Of a stretch of 64,000 nt of DNA, positions 36,590-44,415 are shown one piece after another. Each line of letters begins with the position of its first letter. Within the stretch, counting starts at the first letter, position 1. The notes under the pieces are model-generated. The model did no database searches, was not told where the DNA came from, and saw only the letters and a list, made by a program, of their open reading frames with translations. The position numbers and the translations under genes were made by a program. The DNA comes from Streptomyces sp. cg36 (GTDB lineage: Bacteria; Actinomycetota; Actinomycetes; Streptomycetales; Streptomycetaceae): the NCBI RefSeq assembly GCF_041080675.1, contig NZ_CP163520.1, positions 4,650,001 through 4,714,000 on the forward strand, read 5' to 3'.

Positions 36590-37900
36590 ATGACCGCAAC
36601 GGGGGCAGACCACGACTCCGCGGGGAGGACCTCCCGCGGCTGGTGGTGGTGGGAACGGCGGCGCGGGGCCGTCCTGGACATCGGACTGGGGCTGGTCTCC
36701 GCGTTCGAGTGCGCGCTGGAGGGCGTGAAGTTCGCCGGGGACGCCGGGCTCCCGGTGCCCGCCGGGGTGCTGTTCGGCCTGCTGGCCGGGGCCACGCTGG
36801 TGACCCGGCGGCGCTGGCCGGTCGCCGTCGTCCTGGTGTCGATCGCGGTCACCCCCGCCAACATGGGCTTCCTGCTCGGCATCGTCGGGCTCTACACCCT
36901 GGCCGCCTCCGAGGTGCCCCGCCGGATCACCGCGGCCCTCGCCGGAATGTGCCTGGCCGGGACGTTCATCGTCACCTTCGTCCGGATGAACCAGAGCGTC
37001 GACGACGGCGCCTTCAGCGGCGGCCGGTGGCTGGTGCCGCTCTTCTCCGCCGTGATGTCGCTGGGGCTGACCGGCCCGCCGCTGCTCTTCGGGCTCTATA
37101 TAGGGGCCCGGCGCAGACTGATGGAGTCCCTGCGCGAGCGCGCCGACTCCCTGGAACGCGAACTCTCCCTCCTCGCCGACCACGCCGAGGAGCGCGCCGA
37201 ATGGGCCCGCGCCGAGGAGCGCACCCGGATCGCCCGCGAGATGCACGACGTGGTGGCCCACCGGGTCTCGCTGATGGTGGTGCACGCCGCCGCGCTCCAG
37301 GCGGTCGCCCGCAAGGACCCCGAGAAGGCCGTGAAGAACGCGGTGCTGGTCGGGGACATGGGCCGCCAGGCGCTGACCGAGCTGCGCGAGATGCTCGGCG
37401 TGCTGCGCACCGGCGAGGCGGTGCGGCGGGCCGACGCGCCCGCCCCCGTCCCGCTCGCCGCCGTGGGCGCCGCGGCAGCCGCCGCCGCGGCGGCGGCCGA
37501 GGAAGGTCCCTGCCTCGCGGACATCGAGGCGCTGGTCGGCCAGTCCCGGGCGGCCGGGATGGTGGTCGAGCTGTCGGTCCACGGGGCCGGGCGCAGCTAT
37601 GACGCGCTGGTGGAGCAGACCGCGTACCGGGTGATCCAGGAAGCGCTCACCAACGTCCACAAGCACGCGGCGGGCGCCAAGGTGATGGTCCGGCTCGCGC
37701 ACCGGGACACCGAGGTCGCCATGCAGGTGGAGAACGGTCCGGCCGACGGCGCCACCGCCGACGCGGGCCTGCCCAGCGGCGGCAACGGCCTGGTCGGGAT
37801 GCGCGAGCGGGTGACCGGCCTCGGCGGCACGTTCCTGTCCGGGGTGACGGACGCGGGCGGCTGGCGGGTGTCGGCGGTCCTGCCGGACCGCACGGGCTGA
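36590..37900 (+). CDS. NarL-family (HisKA_3) sensor histidine kinase, orphan
   Basis: The 436-residue protein has four or five N-terminal membrane segments (about 28-165), a coiled helix, the HisKA_3 dimerisation segment EERTRIAREMHDVVAHRVSLM near residues 207-227 with the phospho-accepting His in EMHDVVAH, and an HATPase domain near 340-430 (N-box QEALTNVHKHA, G-box GNGLVGMRERV). A run of nine alanines near 300 separates the two. No response-regulator gene adjoins, which is unusual for this family; one of the NarL/FixJ-type regulators at 17.7 or 22.9 kb is a possible partner, but this is speculation. The ATG at 36590 follows GGAAGG. Confidence 0.93.
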   Translation: MTATGADHDSAGRTSRGWWWWERRRGAVLDIGLGLVSAFECALEGVKFAGDAGLPVPAGVLFGLLAGATLVTRRRWPVAVVLVSIAVTPANMGFLLGIVGLYTLAASEVPRRITAALAGMCLAGTFIVTFVRMNQSVDDGAFSGGRWLVPLFSAVMSLGLTGPPLLFGLYIGARRRLMESLRERADSLERELSLLADHAEERAEWARAEERTRIAREMHDVVAHRVSLMVVHAAALQAVARKDPEKAVKNAVLVGDMGRQALTELREMLGVLRTGEAVRRADAPAPVPLAAVGAAAAAAAAAAEEGPCLADIEALVGQSRAAGMVVELSVHGAGRSYDALVEQTAYRVIQEALTNVHKHAAGAKVMVRLAHRDTEVAMQVENGPADGATADAGLPSGGNGLVGMRERVTGLGGTFLSGVTDAGGWRVSAVLPDRTG

Positions 37901-37936
37901 GCCCCCCCCGTACGGCCGGGGCGCGCCGCCCGTACG

Positions 37937-37963
37937 GCCGACGCCGCCCGTACGGCCGTCGGC
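37937..37963. terminator. Hairpin among CCGTACGG repeats between convergent genes
   Basis: GCCGACG (37937-37943) pairs with CGTCGGC (37957-37963). Three copies of CCCGTACGGCC occur at 37907, 37929 and 37947. The region separates the kinase gene from the SUKH-3 gene. Confidence 0.5.
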
Positions 37964-38020
37964 GGACCCGCCGGGGGACGGCCGGAGGGCCCCGGAAGGC
38001 GTCCCCGCGGCGGCGCTCCC

Positions 38021-38512
38021 TCAGCCCGCCGACGTCAGGCGCACCGGCTGGACGCCCATGACCAGCGTGTTCAGGGCCAGGTCCAGGTCGGAGCCCAGGT
38101 ACCAGTCGCCGGTGTGGTCGATGCTGTAGATCCGGCCCTCCACGTCCACCGCGAGGACCGCCTGCTGCTCGCCCTCCTCGCCGAGCGGCGCCAGCTCGGT
38201 GCCCAGCGCCCGGCCCAGGTCCGCGAACGTACGGGCCAGGTGCAGCCCCGCGACCGGGTCGAAGCGGACGGTCGTCGGCGCGTGGTGGCGGCCCGGCCCC
38301 GGCGCGGTCAGCCGCAGCCCGCCGAACTCGGCCCAGGCCTCCACGGCCGCCGGGAAGACGGTGTGCCGGTGCCCGGCCGGCGAGGTGTGCTGGCGCAGCA
38401 CGTCGGCCCACGCCTCGGCCTGCCTGATGTCCCAGCGTCCGGGGTGCCACCCGGCGGCGCGCAGCGCGGCGTCGACGGGGACGGGGAAGCGGGTGGTGGA
38501 GACGTCCGGCAT
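38021..38512 (-). CDS. SUKH-3 family immunity-type protein
   Basis: The 163-residue cytoplasmic protein resembles SUKH-3 immunity proteins: an N-terminal ALRAAGWHPGR segment, EAWAEFGGL near residue 60, a middle DPVAGLHLARTFADLGRALGTELAPLG block, and the C-terminal DVEGRIYSIDHTGDWYLGSDLDLALNTLV typical of this superfamily. SUKH-3 proteins usually neutralise YwqJ-type deaminase toxins, and the gene starts 10 bases after such a deaminase gene on the same strand. The toxin-immunity order and close spacing support the pairing. The ATG at 38512 is used. Confidence 0.85.
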   Translation of the reverse strand: MPDVSTTRFPVPVDAALRAAGWHPGRWDIRQAEAWADVLRQHTSPAGHRHTVFPAAVEAWAEFGGLRLTAPGPGRHHAPTTVRFDPVAGLHLARTFADLGRALGTELAPLGEEGEQQAVLAVDVEGRIYSIDHTGDWYLGSDLDLALNTLVMGVQPVRLTSAG

Positions 38513-38522
38513 CGCGGTCGGT

Positions 38523-39104
38523 TCAGCCCTTCTCGGCGGCGGGGTCGACGGCGCGCACGCCGAAGTGGGCGAGCAGCGCCGTACAGGAGCGGCAGGGCGG
38601 CGCGTAGCTGCCGTGCAGCGGGTCGCCGTCCTCCCGGATGCGGCGGGCGGTCAGCTTGGCGTGCTTGAGCGCGCGCCGGGCCTCGCCGTGGGTGAGCGGC
38701 TTGTAGCGCTGCGGGCGCCGCGAGGGCTTGGCCGCGCGCGCCGACTCCAGGGACGCCAGCTGGCGGGAGAGCAGGATCGCCTCCGGGCAGCGCCCGGTGA
38801 ACCGCTCGCGCTGGCCGCTGGTGAGGGTGTCGTGGAAGTCCTGTACGAGCGGGTGGAGGGCGGGCGGCTGGTCGCCCTTGCCCGCGGTGCAGGTCAGCGT
38901 CGTGCCCCGGACGGAGAGCGCGGCGGCGACGGCGGGCAGGATGCCGTCGCGGCGGTGCAGCAGCACGGGCGCGGAGGCGGCGCTGCCGCTCCACTGGAGC
39001 CGCGGGTCCCCGGTCCGCCGGCTGCCCGGTCCCGGCGCGGGCCGGGACTCCGTGGTGCGCGCGGCCCCCGTGGCCGTACCCGATATGTCGGTCGTTCCGT
39101 GCAT
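38523..39104 (-). CDS. YwqJ-like nucleic-acid/nucleotide deaminase (polymorphic-toxin fold)
   Basis: The 193-residue protein has deaminase motifs: C106-P-E108 in GRCPEAILLSRQL and C171-R-S-C174 in APPCRSC, the two zinc-site motifs of YwqJ-like deaminases. These domains normally form the C-terminal tip of secreted polymorphic toxins. Here the domain stands alone with a short N-terminal extension (about 1-40) and no signal peptide, pre-toxin or WXG domain. It is followed by its probable SUKH-3 immunity gene and faces the plus-strand nuclease-SUKH gene across 286 bases. Whether it is active or exported cannot be told. Confidence 0.8.
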   Translation of the reverse strand: MHGTTDISGTATGAARTTESRPAPGPGSRRTGDPRLQWSGSAASAPVLLHRRDGILPAVAAALSVRGTTLTCTAGKGDQPPALHPLVQDFHDTLTSGQRERFTGRCPEAILLSRQLASLESARAAKPSRRPQRYKPLTHGEARRALKHAKLTARRIREDGDPLHGSYAPPCRSCTALLAHFGVRAVDPAAEKG

Positions 39105-39390
39105 GGTGCTCGCTGTCCCTCCCCGTCGCCGACGGTGTCCGCCGCCGGGCCAACGCCCCCGTTAACGCCCCGTTGCGGGGAACAGACTGCCAAATGTGCC
39201 CAGTGGTACGGAAGCTGGGGCATGGATGCGGCTACGTCCGTGTCGTCACCATCGCCGTACGGTGACCCGATTGTGACAGCTGGTCACGGTGGTGCGGGGG
39301 CGGATCCGGACCGGGACCCGGTATTGCCCCACCGCATAGTCTGGTCCTCACCAGCCAGACGCAGCAGGACGCACGCAGGGGGCATCCGCC
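39105..39390. other. Divergent intergenic region of the toxin-immunity cassette
   Basis: 286 bases separate the divergent transcripts. It holds a cluster of GTCAC half-sites: GTCACC (39245-39250), GGTGAC (39261-39266), GTGAC (39273-39277) and GTCAC (39283-39287). CATAGT near 39337 is a possible -10 for the plus strand. AGGGGG precedes the plus-strand start. Confidence 0.5.
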
Positions 39391-40365
39391 ATGACGACAG
39401 GTCGGCTCGGGCACGCCGCGCCACCGAACGCGGCCTACGCCGGGCAGGTCGTGAACTTCCCGGACCCGGTCCGCGCCGCCCGGCACCCCCGGGGGGTCCG
39501 GATCGGCGCCGACGGCCACCCGGACTTCTCCGCGTACGCGCGCGCGGCGGCCGAGATCGCCGAGCCCCCCGAGGGCTTCGGCGTGGACGAGCTGCGCCTG
39601 ACCGACTACGTGTCGGCCAACGCGGCGCTCGCCGCCGACGGCCACGAGCTCTGGGACACCGTGCCCGCGGTCGCGACCCCGCACGGCTGGACCTGGCACC
39701 ACGTGGCCGGCAGCCGCCGTCTCGAACTCGTCCCGGTCGAGGTGAAGGCGCTGCTGCGGCACCACGGCGGGCTGGCCACCACCCCGGTCGACCAGGACAA
39801 GCGCGGCACCCGCCCGCTCCAGGAGACCCGCCCGGCGCACTTCGCGCTGCCCAGGGGCCAGGTCGCGGTCTCCGAGTCGCAACTCCTCGGCGTGGAGGAG
39901 GACTTGGGCTACCGGCTGCCCGGCGCCTACCGCTCGTTCCTGAAGGCCGCGGGCGGCTGCGCCCCGGTCGGCGCGGCGCTCGACGCGGAGCTGGGGCTGC
40001 TGGTGGACCAGCCGTTCTTCACCGTGCGCGAGCAGGCGGCGGTCAACGACCTCGTCTACATCAACAAGTGCCTGCGCGACCACCTGACCAAGGACTACCT
40101 GGGCGTCGGGTTCGTGCAGGGCGGCATCCTCGCGGTGAAGGTGAAGGGCGCCGCCACCGGCTCGGTCTGGTTCTGCGCGTACGACGACGCGCGCGACCGG
40201 GACGGCTGGAGCGTGCAGGAGCGCGTGGAGCGGCTGCTGCTGCCCTGCGGCGCCGACTTCGACGAGTTCCTGGAACGGCTCGCGGGCAATCCGCCGGAGC
40301 TGGAGACCGTGGCGAACCTGATGGTGGACGGCGGCTTCGCGCGCGCCGTGCCGGTGGGGGAGTGA
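39391..40365 (+). CDS. LHH/HNH-type nuclease domain fused to a SUKH (SMI1/KNR4) domain
   Basis: The 324-residue protein combines two folds usually encoded by separate toxin and immunity genes. Residues about 20-135 look like an LHH-type nuclease toxin domain: VNFPDPVR, PDFSAYAR, G-W-T-W102-H-H104, L-V-P115 and H124-H-G-G. The histidine expected after LVP-x-x-V is lysine (K119), so activity is doubtful. Residues about 155-300 match SUKH: SESQLLGVEEDLGYRLPGAYRSFLKAAGG, LVYINKCLRD, and SVWFCAYD. No signal peptide. The next gene starts 5 bases after its stop, indicating one operon. Confidence 0.8.
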   Translation: MTTGRLGHAAPPNAAYAGQVVNFPDPVRAARHPRGVRIGADGHPDFSAYARAAAEIAEPPEGFGVDELRLTDYVSANAALAADGHELWDTVPAVATPHGWTWHHVAGSRRLELVPVEVKALLRHHGGLATTPVDQDKRGTRPLQETRPAHFALPRGQVAVSESQLLGVEEDLGYRLPGAYRSFLKAAGGCAPVGAALDAELGLLVDQPFFTVREQAAVNDLVYINKCLRDHLTKDYLGVGFVQGGILAVKVKGAATGSVWFCAYDDARDRDGWSVQERVERLLLPCGADFDEFLERLAGNPPELETVANLMVDGGFARAVPVGE

Positions 40366-40370
40366 GTGTG

Positions 40371-43190
40371 ATGGTGACCTTCGCCCAGGCGCAGGAGCGC
40401 GCGGAAGAGTGGATCAACGGGGAGGCCCCCGCCTACCAGCACCGGGAGGTGCGGGTGCGGGAGTTCGACCTCGGGTTCGTGGCGTGGGCCGAGGACCGCG
40501 CCGAGGGCCCGTCCTCGGACGGTGGCCGCCAGCGGCTCGTCATCGCCCGGGACGGCGAGGTCACCCTGTGGCCGGGCCTGCCGGTGGGCGAGGTGATCCG
40601 CCGTTACGAGGAGGAGTACGGGGTGCCGGACGCGCCCGAGGACGCGGTGCCCGCGCCCGCGCCGGAGCGGATCGACCTGAACCAGACGTCGTTCCTGCTC
40701 ACCCCGCCCGAGTGGCTCCAGGAAGCGGCCGACCGGATGGGCATCCCGGACCACCGCGCGGAGCCCGCCCCGACGCCCGGCGAGCCCGCACCCGCGTGGC
40801 CCGGCGCGACCCCGGCCGCCGCCGCTTCCGGTCCGGGCTCCGCCGGTGGTGCGGGGTGGTCCGCTCCGGCGGCCGAAGCACCGCAGGGGGCGACCCCGGC
40901 TTCCGGTCCGGCCTCCGCCGGGGGCGCCGGTTGGCCTCCTCCGGCGGCCGAAGCGCCGTCGGGGGCGACCCCGTGGGCCGGTACGGACACCAACGCCGGG
41001 CCGGACGACGGTTCGGTCCCGCTGCCCGCGACGGTGTTCGCGCCGGCGCTGTCCGGTTCGGACTCCGACGACACCCCGCCGCCGAGGGCCCTGCCCGAGG
41101 CGAAGACCGCGCTGCTCCAGGGCGGCAGCCAGCTTCCGCCGACGGCGGTGGCCCCGGCCGTCGACCCGCACGCCCCGGCGCCGGGCACCCCGTTCGCCGC
41201 GGGTGCGGCGGGCGGCCCCGGCGCGCCCGCGGGTCCCGGCACCCCGGCCGCCCACGGTGCTCCCGCCGGTCCGGGTGCTCCCCAGGGCCCCGGTGCTCCG
41301 GTGGCGCAGGGCGCTCACGGCGCTTCCGCCGTGCCCGGTGCGCCGGTTGCTCCCGGTGTTCCGGCCGCTCCGGGTGCTCCCCAGGCCCCGGGCGCTCCGG
41401 GGGCGCACGGCGCTCCCGCCGGGCCCGGCATGCCGGCGGCTCCCGGTGCTCCGGGCGCTCCCGTCGGGCCCGGTGCGCCCGCCGCCCCCGTACCCCCGGC
41501 CGCGCCCGCCCTCGGCTCGCCCGCCCCCGGTGCCGCCGACATCGCCGACGCCGCCACCCGCAAGGCTCCGCCGCCGCGTGCCGCGCGCGGGGACGTTCCG
41601 CCGCCGCCCGGGGCTCCCGGGACGCCGGGTGGCGGGGCGCCCGCCTACGTACCCACCCAGCTGGTCTCGCAGCTCGGTCCCGACGGGCCGCAGCCCGCGA
41701 CGCCGCCCGCCGCGCCGGACGGGGTGCACCACGCCGCGACGATGCTGGCCGACCCGGCCCGGCTCGGCGCCGGTGGTCCGGGCGCTCCGCAGCCGCCGGG
41801 GCCGCCCGGTGCGCCGCGCGCCGCGGGTCCCGGTGCGCCCCAGCCGCCCGGTCCGCCCGGGGTGCCGGGCGCTCCGCAGCCGCCCGGTCCGCCCGGGGCC
41901 CCCGGTGCCACCCCGCCGGGCGGTGCCCACCACGCCGCGACGATGCTGGCCGACCCGGGTCAGCTCGGCGCCGGACGGCCCGGCGCGCCCCAGCCGCCCG
42001 GCCCGCCGGGAGCCCCCGGGGCGCCGGGTGCTCCCGGTGCGCCCGGCGGCGGGGTCCACCAGGCCGCGACGATGCTGGCCGGGCCCGCCCAGATGGGTCC
42101 CGGCGGTCCCGGCGCGCCGCAGCCGCCGGGTGCCCCCGGCATGCCGCCGGGCGCTCCGGGCGTGCCGCCGGGCGCCCCGCCCGCGTACGGTTATCCGCAG
42201 CAGCAGGCCGGAGTGCCCACCGTGGGCCCCGGCTACCAGGCCGTGCTGCGCTACCGCGCCGCCGACGGGTCCGAGCAGCAGCTGATCCGGCGCTCCGCGC
42301 CCGGCATCCCGCACCCCGAGTGGCAGATCTTCCACGAGCTGCGCGGGATGAACGTGCCGCCGGACCACGTCCTGGAGCTCCACACCGAGCTGGAGTCGTG
42401 CGAGCTGCCGGGCGGCTACTGCGCCCGGATGATCCGGGAGACCTGGCCGCAGGTGCGGATCACCTCCGTCGCCCCGTACGGCAAGGACCACGCCTCGCGC
42501 CGCCAGGGCGTCCAGCACCTGCTCACCCACCAGGGCGAGCTGGCGCAGGTCGCCGACGGTCCGGCCCGGCCGCAGCCGGTGCGCGCACCGCTGCCGCAGG
42601 TGCAGCCCGCGCCGCCGCTCCCCCCGGAGGGCGTGGCGCACGAACTGGCCGGTGCCTTCGGGCCGCAGGGCGTGTTCCGCTTCGACCAGCGGGCGGTGTC
42701 GCGCCAGGGCGTGCCCGAGGCCGTCGCGGTCACGCTGGTGTGGGCGGGGCTGCCGGTCGACTTCGGACCGTTCTTCTGGGCGCAGGCGGTGCCCGGCCAG
42801 CCGGTGCCGACGCTCGCCGAACTCGCCGCCCAGCGGCAGGTGCAGGCGGCGCCGGACGCGGGTTCCTACCTGGTCATGGGGTCGGACTTCGGCCGGGCGA
42901 TCTGTGTCCAGTACGGCACGGCCCACATCGTTGCGGTGCCGGTGGAGGCGGGCCCCGGCGGCCAGTCCGTACCGCCGCAGTTCGTGAACTCGGGGCTGCC
43001 CGAGTTCGTGCGCTGCATGGCGCTGCTCGGCCGGATGTGGCGGCTGCGCTACGGGCTCAACCCCGAGCAGGCGGGCCGCTGGACGGTCGACTTCCAGGCC
43101 CAGCTGGCCGCGCTGGACCCGGCGGCGCTGGCCTCGCCCGAGGGCTGGTGGTCGGTGCTCCTGGAGCAGTTCTGGGACGGACTGCTCTGA
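40371..43190 (+). CDS. Imm35/YrhB-like - linker - nucleic-acid deaminase - SUKH-4 fusion protein
   Basis: The 939-residue protein has an N-terminal YrhB/Imm35-like domain at 1-85 (FAQAQERAEEWINGE, GEVTLWPGLPVGEVIRRYEEEYG). A Pro/Gly/Ala-rich linker of nearly 500 residues follows, with collagen-like GAP triplets and three AATMLA motifs at about 452, 519 and 562. A deaminase domain at about 616-720 carries L-H-T-E-L-E-S-C and P-G-G-Y-C, likely zinc-site residues. A SUKH-4 domain at about 750-939 begins EGVAHELAGAFGPQGVFRFD and includes LPVDFGPFFWAQ. I use the ATG at 40371, 8 bases after GGGGGAG. A terminator with a U-run follows the stop. No secretion signal. Confidence 0.82.
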   Translation: MVTFAQAQERAEEWINGEAPAYQHREVRVREFDLGFVAWAEDRAEGPSSDGGRQRLVIARDGEVTLWPGLPVGEVIRRYEEEYGVPDAPEDAVPAPAPERIDLNQTSFLLTPPEWLQEAADRMGIPDHRAEPAPTPGEPAPAWPGATPAAAASGPGSAGGAGWSAPAAEAPQGATPASGPASAGGAGWPPPAAEAPSGATPWAGTDTNAGPDDGSVPLPATVFAPALSGSDSDDTPPPRALPEAKTALLQGGSQLPPTAVAPAVDPHAPAPGTPFAAGAAGGPGAPAGPGTPAAHGAPAGPGAPQGPGAPVAQGAHGASAVPGAPVAPGVPAAPGAPQAPGAPGAHGAPAGPGMPAAPGAPGAPVGPGAPAAPVPPAAPALGSPAPGAADIADAATRKAPPPRAARGDVPPPPGAPGTPGGGAPAYVPTQLVSQLGPDGPQPATPPAAPDGVHHAATMLADPARLGAGGPGAPQPPGPPGAPRAAGPGAPQPPGPPGVPGAPQPPGPPGAPGATPPGGAHHAATMLADPGQLGAGRPGAPQPPGPPGAPGAPGAPGAPGGGVHQAATMLAGPAQMGPGGPGAPQPPGAPGMPPGAPGVPPGAPPAYGYPQQQAGVPTVGPGYQAVLRYRAADGSEQQLIRRSAPGIPHPEWQIFHELRGMNVPPDHVLELHTELESCELPGGYCARMIRETWPQVRITSVAPYGKDHASRRQGVQHLLTHQGELAQVADGPARPQPVRAPLPQVQPAPPLPPEGVAHELAGAFGPQGVFRFDQRAVSRQGVPEAVAVTLVWAGLPVDFGPFFWAQAVPGQPVPTLAELAAQRQVQAAPDAGSYLVMGSDFGRAICVQYGTAHIVAVPVEAGPGGQSVPPQFVNSGLPEFVRCMALLGRMWRLRYGLNPEQAGRWTVDFQAQLAALDPAALASPEGWWSVLLEQFWDGLL
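41724..42098 (+). repeat. Three copies of an AATMLA motif within the Gly/Pro-rich linker
   Basis: VHHAATMLADPARLG (41724-41768), AHHAATMLADPGQLG (41925-41969) and VHQAATMLAGPAQMG (42054-42098) recur in frame, with collagen-like GAP/GPP spacers between them. The DNA core GCCGCGACGATGCTGGCC is identical in all three. Confidence 0.85.
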
Positions 43191-43229
43191 CCCGTACGGT
43201 CCGCCGGGGCCGGGCGCAAAGAGGCTGAT

Positions 43230-43278
43230 ACGACGAGGCGTTCGCCGCACCATGCGGCGGGCGTCTCGTCGTCTTTTT
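43230..43278 (+). terminator. Rho-independent terminator with U-run after the fusion gene
   Basis: ACGACGAG (43230-43237) pairs with CTCGTCGT (43265-43272), an inner GCCGC/GCGGC stem closes around ACCAT, and TTTTT follows at 43274-43278. It lies 40 bases after the stop codon and is the most canonical terminator in the window. Confidence 0.85.
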
Positions 43279-43414
43279 CGCTCCTGGGGTGAATTGGAGC
43301 ATCCTTGACCGTTACGGATGGGCGGAGTGTCACGTTATGAACACTTCGCTTCGATCCAGCAGGATGTGCGCCGGATCGCCTGTGTGTCGAAGAGGCCGGA
43401 GAGGGACGTCGAGG

Positions 43415-44317
43415 ATGAGTGCAGCGCCCGTGTCACCACAGCCACCCGAGGGCTTCGCGCTCGCGCGCGGAGGCCGCGGCTACCGGCCCGACCAGGTCGA
43501 CCGGCAGCTCGCCGCCGTCTGCGAGGAGCGCGACGCCGCCTGGGAGCGGGCGGCGCGGCTGACCGTCCTCGCCAAGCGGATGGAGGCGGACGCCGCCGCC
43601 CTGCGCGACCGGGTCGCCGCCCTCGCCCCCCAGTCGTACGAGGTGCTGGGCCGCCGCGCCCATCTGGTGCACGCGCTCTCCGTGGAGGAGGCGGACGCCG
43701 TACGGGCCGCCGCCCACGAGGAGGCGGCGAGCCTGCGGGACGCGGCGGACGCGGCCGGGCGCCTGGTGCGCGAACTCGCCCAGGAACACGCCCGGGTGGT
43801 CCGCGCCGAGGCCGAGTCCCGGGCCCAGCAGGTGCTGCGCGGCGCGCGGGCCGCCGCCGACGAGCACCTCCACGAGGTGACCGCCGAGGCCCAGGAGCGC
43901 CGGGCGGACGCGGCGGACGCGCTGCGCGAGGTGCGCGGGCGGACCGCCGCCGCCCTCGCCGACCAGGCGCGCGAGCACGCCGAGCGGCTGGAGGCGTTCG
44001 ACCGCGAGGCGGCGGCGCGGGTGGCCGCGGCGGACGCGCGCCACGCCGAGCTGACCGTCGCCGCCGAGGCCCGCCTCGCCGAGGCCGGACGGATCCGCGC
44101 CCAGGCCGGGGAGGCCGCCCGGCACGGCCAGGAGGACGCGGAGGCCGAGGGCGCCGAACTGCTCGCCGGGGCCCGCATCCAGGAGGAGCGCGTCGCCCGC
44201 GAGACCGAGCGGGTGCTGCGCGAGCACGCCGAGGTGCGCGAGGAGACCGAGGCGCACATGACCCATGTCCGCAACAGCCTGACGGGTCTGACCGGCCGGG
44301 CCCCGGCGGAGGGCTGA
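43415..44317 (+). CDS. DivIVA-like coiled-coil protein
   Basis: The 300-residue protein begins with a short Pro-rich tail, then GYRPDQVDRQLAAVCEERDAAWERAARLTVLAKRME near residues 22-58. That segment resembles the N-terminal domain of DivIVA-type proteins and of the Streptomyces cytoskeletal coiled-coil group. The remainder (60-290) is an almost unbroken Ala/Glu/Arg-rich coiled coil. Relatives are often annotated as cellulose-binding proteins, a label with little support. A role in polar growth or scaffolding is plausible, not shown. The ATG at 43415 follows GTCGAGG; an upstream extension lacks a binding site. Confidence 0.8.
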   Translation: MSAAPVSPQPPEGFALARGGRGYRPDQVDRQLAAVCEERDAAWERAARLTVLAKRMEADAAALRDRVAALAPQSYEVLGRRAHLVHALSVEEADAVRAAAHEEAASLRDAADAAGRLVRELAQEHARVVRAEAESRAQQVLRGARAAADEHLHEVTAEAQERRADAADALREVRGRTAAALADQAREHAERLEAFDREAAARVAAADARHAELTVAAEARLAEAGRIRAQAGEAARHGQEDAEAEGAELLAGARIQEERVARETERVLREHAEVREETEAHMTHVRNSLTGLTGRAPAEG

Positions 44318-44415
44318 GCCGACGGGCCCCGTCCGCCCGGCCGTTGACGACCCGGCCGCCGACACCTGGCCGTCGACACCCGGCTGTCGGCGACCCGGCC
44401 CTCGGCGGCCCCCGC

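Noticed and set aside
38199..40370. Upstream extension of the Imm35-deaminase-SUKH-4 frame
   Set aside because: It overlaps four other well-supported features in other frames; the ATG at 40371 has a good ribosome-binding site.
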